Below the pieces are notes generated by a model that saw only the letters and a program-made list of their open reading frames with translations, ran no database searches and was not told the DNA's origin. Source: Gemmatimonadaceae bacterium (lineage in GTDB: Bacteria; Gemmatimonadota; Gemmatimonadetes; Gemmatimonadales; Gemmatimonadaceae). From it: DNA of 64,000 nt. Position 1 is the first letter of the stretch. Every line of letters begins with the position of its first letter. The stretch is taken from the NCBI GenBank assembly GCA_019752115.1, contig JAIEMN010000024.1, positions 203,011 through 267,010 of the forward strand, written 5' to 3'. Shown here one piece after another: positions 62,560 to 64,000 of the stretch. A program made the position numbers and the translations under genes.

Positions 62560-62742
62560 GATCGGGCCTCGGACGTCGGAAGCAGTCGGGCTTCAGAACT
62601 CGGTCTCGGGCGCGGGTGTCGGGGGTCGGACTTCGGGATTCAGACATCGGCGCTGAGGTCCGAGTCCCGATGCCGGGGTCTGACCTCCGAGTCCGAGACC
62701 GAGGTCTGATGCCTGATCGGGGCCGACGTCTGATGTCCGATC
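62560..62742. repeat. Long imperfect palindrome 6 in the hslV/threonine-dehydratase promoter region
   Basis: The outer arms 62560-62609 and 62693-62742 match at 39 of 50 positions as an inverted repeat (CCGAGACCGAG and CCGACGT cores). The inner part pairs again, partly, around 62630-62676 (GGACTTCGGGATTCAGAC with GTCCGAGTCCCGATG). The whole 183-nt stretch is made of short CGGAC/TCGGG/GTCTGA-type words. It lies in a divergent gap, unlike the other palindromes, and no promoter could be placed beside it. Confidence 0.75.
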
Positions 62743-62787
62743 AATGGTGGGGTTGCGGGGGCGCGATGGGATAGCGCAGGATGCAGC

Positions 62788-63771
62788 ATGAGCCCCCACC
62801 CCATCACCTTCGCCGACGTCACCGCCGCGCGCGCCCGTATCCGGCCGTTCTTCGATCCGTCGCCGGCGCGCCACTACCCGATGCTCGACGAGCTGGTCGG
62901 CCATGGGGTCCGGGTGTTCGTCAAGCATGAGAACCACCTCCCCACGGGCAGCTTCAAGGTGCGCAACGGCACCGCGTCGATCACCGCGCTCTCACCGGAC
63001 GCAGCGGCGCGTGGGGTGATCGCGGCGAGCACCGGCAACCACGGGCAGGGGCTCGCGTGGGCCGGCGCGCAGCGAGGCGTATCGGTCACCATCTGCGTGC
63101 CGGTGGGCAACAATCCGGAGAAGAGCGCGGTCATGCGCTCGCTCGGCGCGGCCGTCATCGAGGTGGGCGCGACATACGATGAGACCGCGGCCGCCTGTCG
63201 CGAGATCGCCGACCGCGAGGGGCGCACGCTGGTGCACTCCACCAACCACGATCAGGTGATCGCGGGCGCCGGTACCATGACCGCCGAGTTCCTCGAGCAG
63301 GTCCCGGAGCTGGATGCGCTCATCATCGCGCTCGGCGGTGGCTCACAGGCCGTGGGCGCCGCCATTGTCCGTGATGTCCTCAAGCCCGGGCTGGCTGTGT
63401 ATGCGGTTGGTGCTGCCGGCGCGCCCACGCAGCACGACGCGTGGCACGCCAAGGCCCCGCGCGCGGGCGGCCCCGTCCGCACGTTCGCCGAAGGGATCGC
63501 GACCGGCTCGACGTACGAGCTCACCTTCGCGTCGCTGCAGCAGGCGCTCGCCGGCTTCGTGTTGGCCAGCGAAGACGCGATTGCCCAGAGTGTGCGCGAC
63601 CTGTGGCGCATCACGCACAATCTCGCCGAGGGCTCTGGTGCCACCGGGCTGGCCGGCTTGCAGCAACTCGCGCCGACCCTCGCCGGACAGACGGTGGGGA
63701 TGGTGATGTGCGGCGGCAATCTCGATGCGGCGCGCGCAGCGACCATCTTTGCAGGCGGGACGCCGTCGTAA
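62788..63771 (+). CDS. Threonine/serine dehydratase (PLP-dependent)
   Basis: A fold-type II PLP enzyme of 327 residues, catabolic threonine dehydratase or serine racemase-like, converting L-threonine to 2-oxobutyrate. PLP Lys is in LPTGSFKVRNGTAS, the phosphate loop is ALGGGSQAVGAA, and STGNHGQGLAWA is the Asn-Gly segment next to the pyridine. It lacks the C-terminal ACT-like regulatory domain of biosynthetic IlvA, so feedback control by isoleucine is not expected. SGATGLAGLQQL and CGGNLDAARAA close the sequence. Start ATG 62788. Palindrome 5 begins 14 nt after the stop. Confidence 0.88.
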   Translation: MSPHPITFADVTAARARIRPFFDPSPARHYPMLDELVGHGVRVFVKHENHLPTGSFKVRNGTASITALSPDAAARGVIAASTGNHGQGLAWAGAQRGVSVTICVPVGNNPEKSAVMRSLGAAVIEVGATYDETAAACREIADREGRTLVHSTNHDQVIAGAGTMTAEFLEQVPELDALIIALGGGSQAVGAAIVRDVLKPGLAVYAVGAAGAPTQHDAWHAKAPRAGGPVRTFAEGIATGSTYELTFASLQQALAGFVLASEDAIAQSVRDLWRITHNLAEGSGATGLAGLQQLAPTLAGQTVGMVMCGGNLDAARAATIFAGGTPS

Positions 63772-63785
63772 ATCGCGGAGCGGGT

Positions 63786-63885
63786 TTGAACTGATTGCAT
63801 CCAAGGCATCCGTGCGATCCGAGTCATTCGGGACACGTGGCCAGTCTCACGGTCCCCTCGGATGCCTCGCCGCCTCGGATGCCTT
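63786..63885. repeat. Degenerate palindrome 5 (CATCCAAGG-type arms)
   Basis: Begins TTGAACTGATTGCATCCAAGG-like (63786 on), the same opening as palindrome 4, and the right side carries GGATGCCTC and GGATGCCTT units (63859-63883). Pairing is imperfect with a one-base shift, and the terminal motif is missing on the right, so this looks like a decayed copy of the palindrome-4 type. It starts 14 nt after a stop codon. Confidence 0.7.
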
Positions 63886-63908
63886 CTATGAGAAAGGCCA
63901 ACTAGTCA

Positions 63909-63926
63909 AGGCCACCGTGGTGGCCT
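63909..63926 (+). terminator. Short hairpin downstream of the threonine dehydratase gene
   Basis: AGGCCACC (63909-63916), GT, GGTGGCCT (63919-63926). A perfect 8-bp inverted repeat; no T-run follows. Beyond it, 63927-64000, nothing was recognised. Confidence 0.4.
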
Positions 63927-64000
63927 CGCGGCTGGGTCCTGCGCGAGAATCGGTGCGACGCGGGGACTGCCCGTCCCGATCCACTCTTCTATCCGCACTC

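Noticed and set aside
62560..62742. Short repeated words as a CRISPR array
   Set aside because: There is no constant repeat length or spacer pattern; the region pairs with itself as a palindrome.

Overview
The window is about 66-68% GC by eye and gene-dense. Its mix of genes points to a free-living aerobic member of the Gemmatimonadota (Gemmatimonas-like). The reasons are near-identical Ser/Thr kinases with TolB-type propellers in tandem, large TonB receptors with carboxypeptidase-like N-domains, a DUF5916 outer-membrane protein, Ig-repeat lipoproteins and an ETF:menaquinone oxidoreductase beside etfBA. This assignment is an inference from gene families, not from a marker gene. No rRNA, tRNA, IS element or CRISPR array was recognised.

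Layout. 1-7 kb: the 3' part of a GH3 beta-glucosidase, then on the minus strand a glutaryl-CoA dehydrogenase-like enzyme, etfB, etfA and an EMO-type Fe-S/heme membrane oxidoreductase, together a route from acyl-CoA to the quinone pool. 7-10 kb: an Ig-repeat lipoprotein split by a +1 frameshift. 10-21.5 kb: SprT-like protease, esterase and VOC protein behind a palindromic operator, a Ser/Thr kinase, metallophosphoesterase, NAD-isocitrate dehydrogenase, cstA-ybdD, an MFS pump and an M20 peptidase. 21.6-27.1 kb: GxxExxY protein and a minus-strand sugar operon (LbH nucleotidyltransferase, GH109, second nucleotidyltransferase, GHMP kinase) with 4-bp start/stop overlaps, preceded by a separately terminated cupin gene. 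27.1-30.6 kb: atpZ, an atpI-like gene, atpB, atpE, atpF and atpH, ending in a strong terminator before any F1 alpha, beta or gamma gene. 30.7-32.5 kb: BsuPI-like lipoprotein and MoxR ATPase. 32.6-37.5 kb: a BTAD/AAA regulator whose last two thirds, with a following HD-GYP gene and a 23-codon ORF, have clearly lower GC. 37.5-43 kb: an unknown protein, a sigma-54 activator with a degenerate receiver translationally coupled to gcvT, bcp and argF. 43-51.3 kb: four Ser/Thr-kinase genes in a row, one an in-frame deletion remnant. 51.4-64 kb: alpha/beta hydrolase, two coupled 920-residue TonB receptors, hslU, a DUF5916 protein, hslV and a threonine dehydratase.

The most unusual signal is non-coding. 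Six long intergenic palindromes (15-50 nt arms) occur, mostly directly after stop codons. Their arms differ in sequence but are built of 7-9-nt tandem units, and five of the six carry versions of one short motif, TTGAACTGATCGCA, at the ends or centre. In two cases the palindrome supplies the last codons of a gene. They look like one family of repeat elements with exchangeable arms and may act as bidirectional terminators, mobile palindromes or both.
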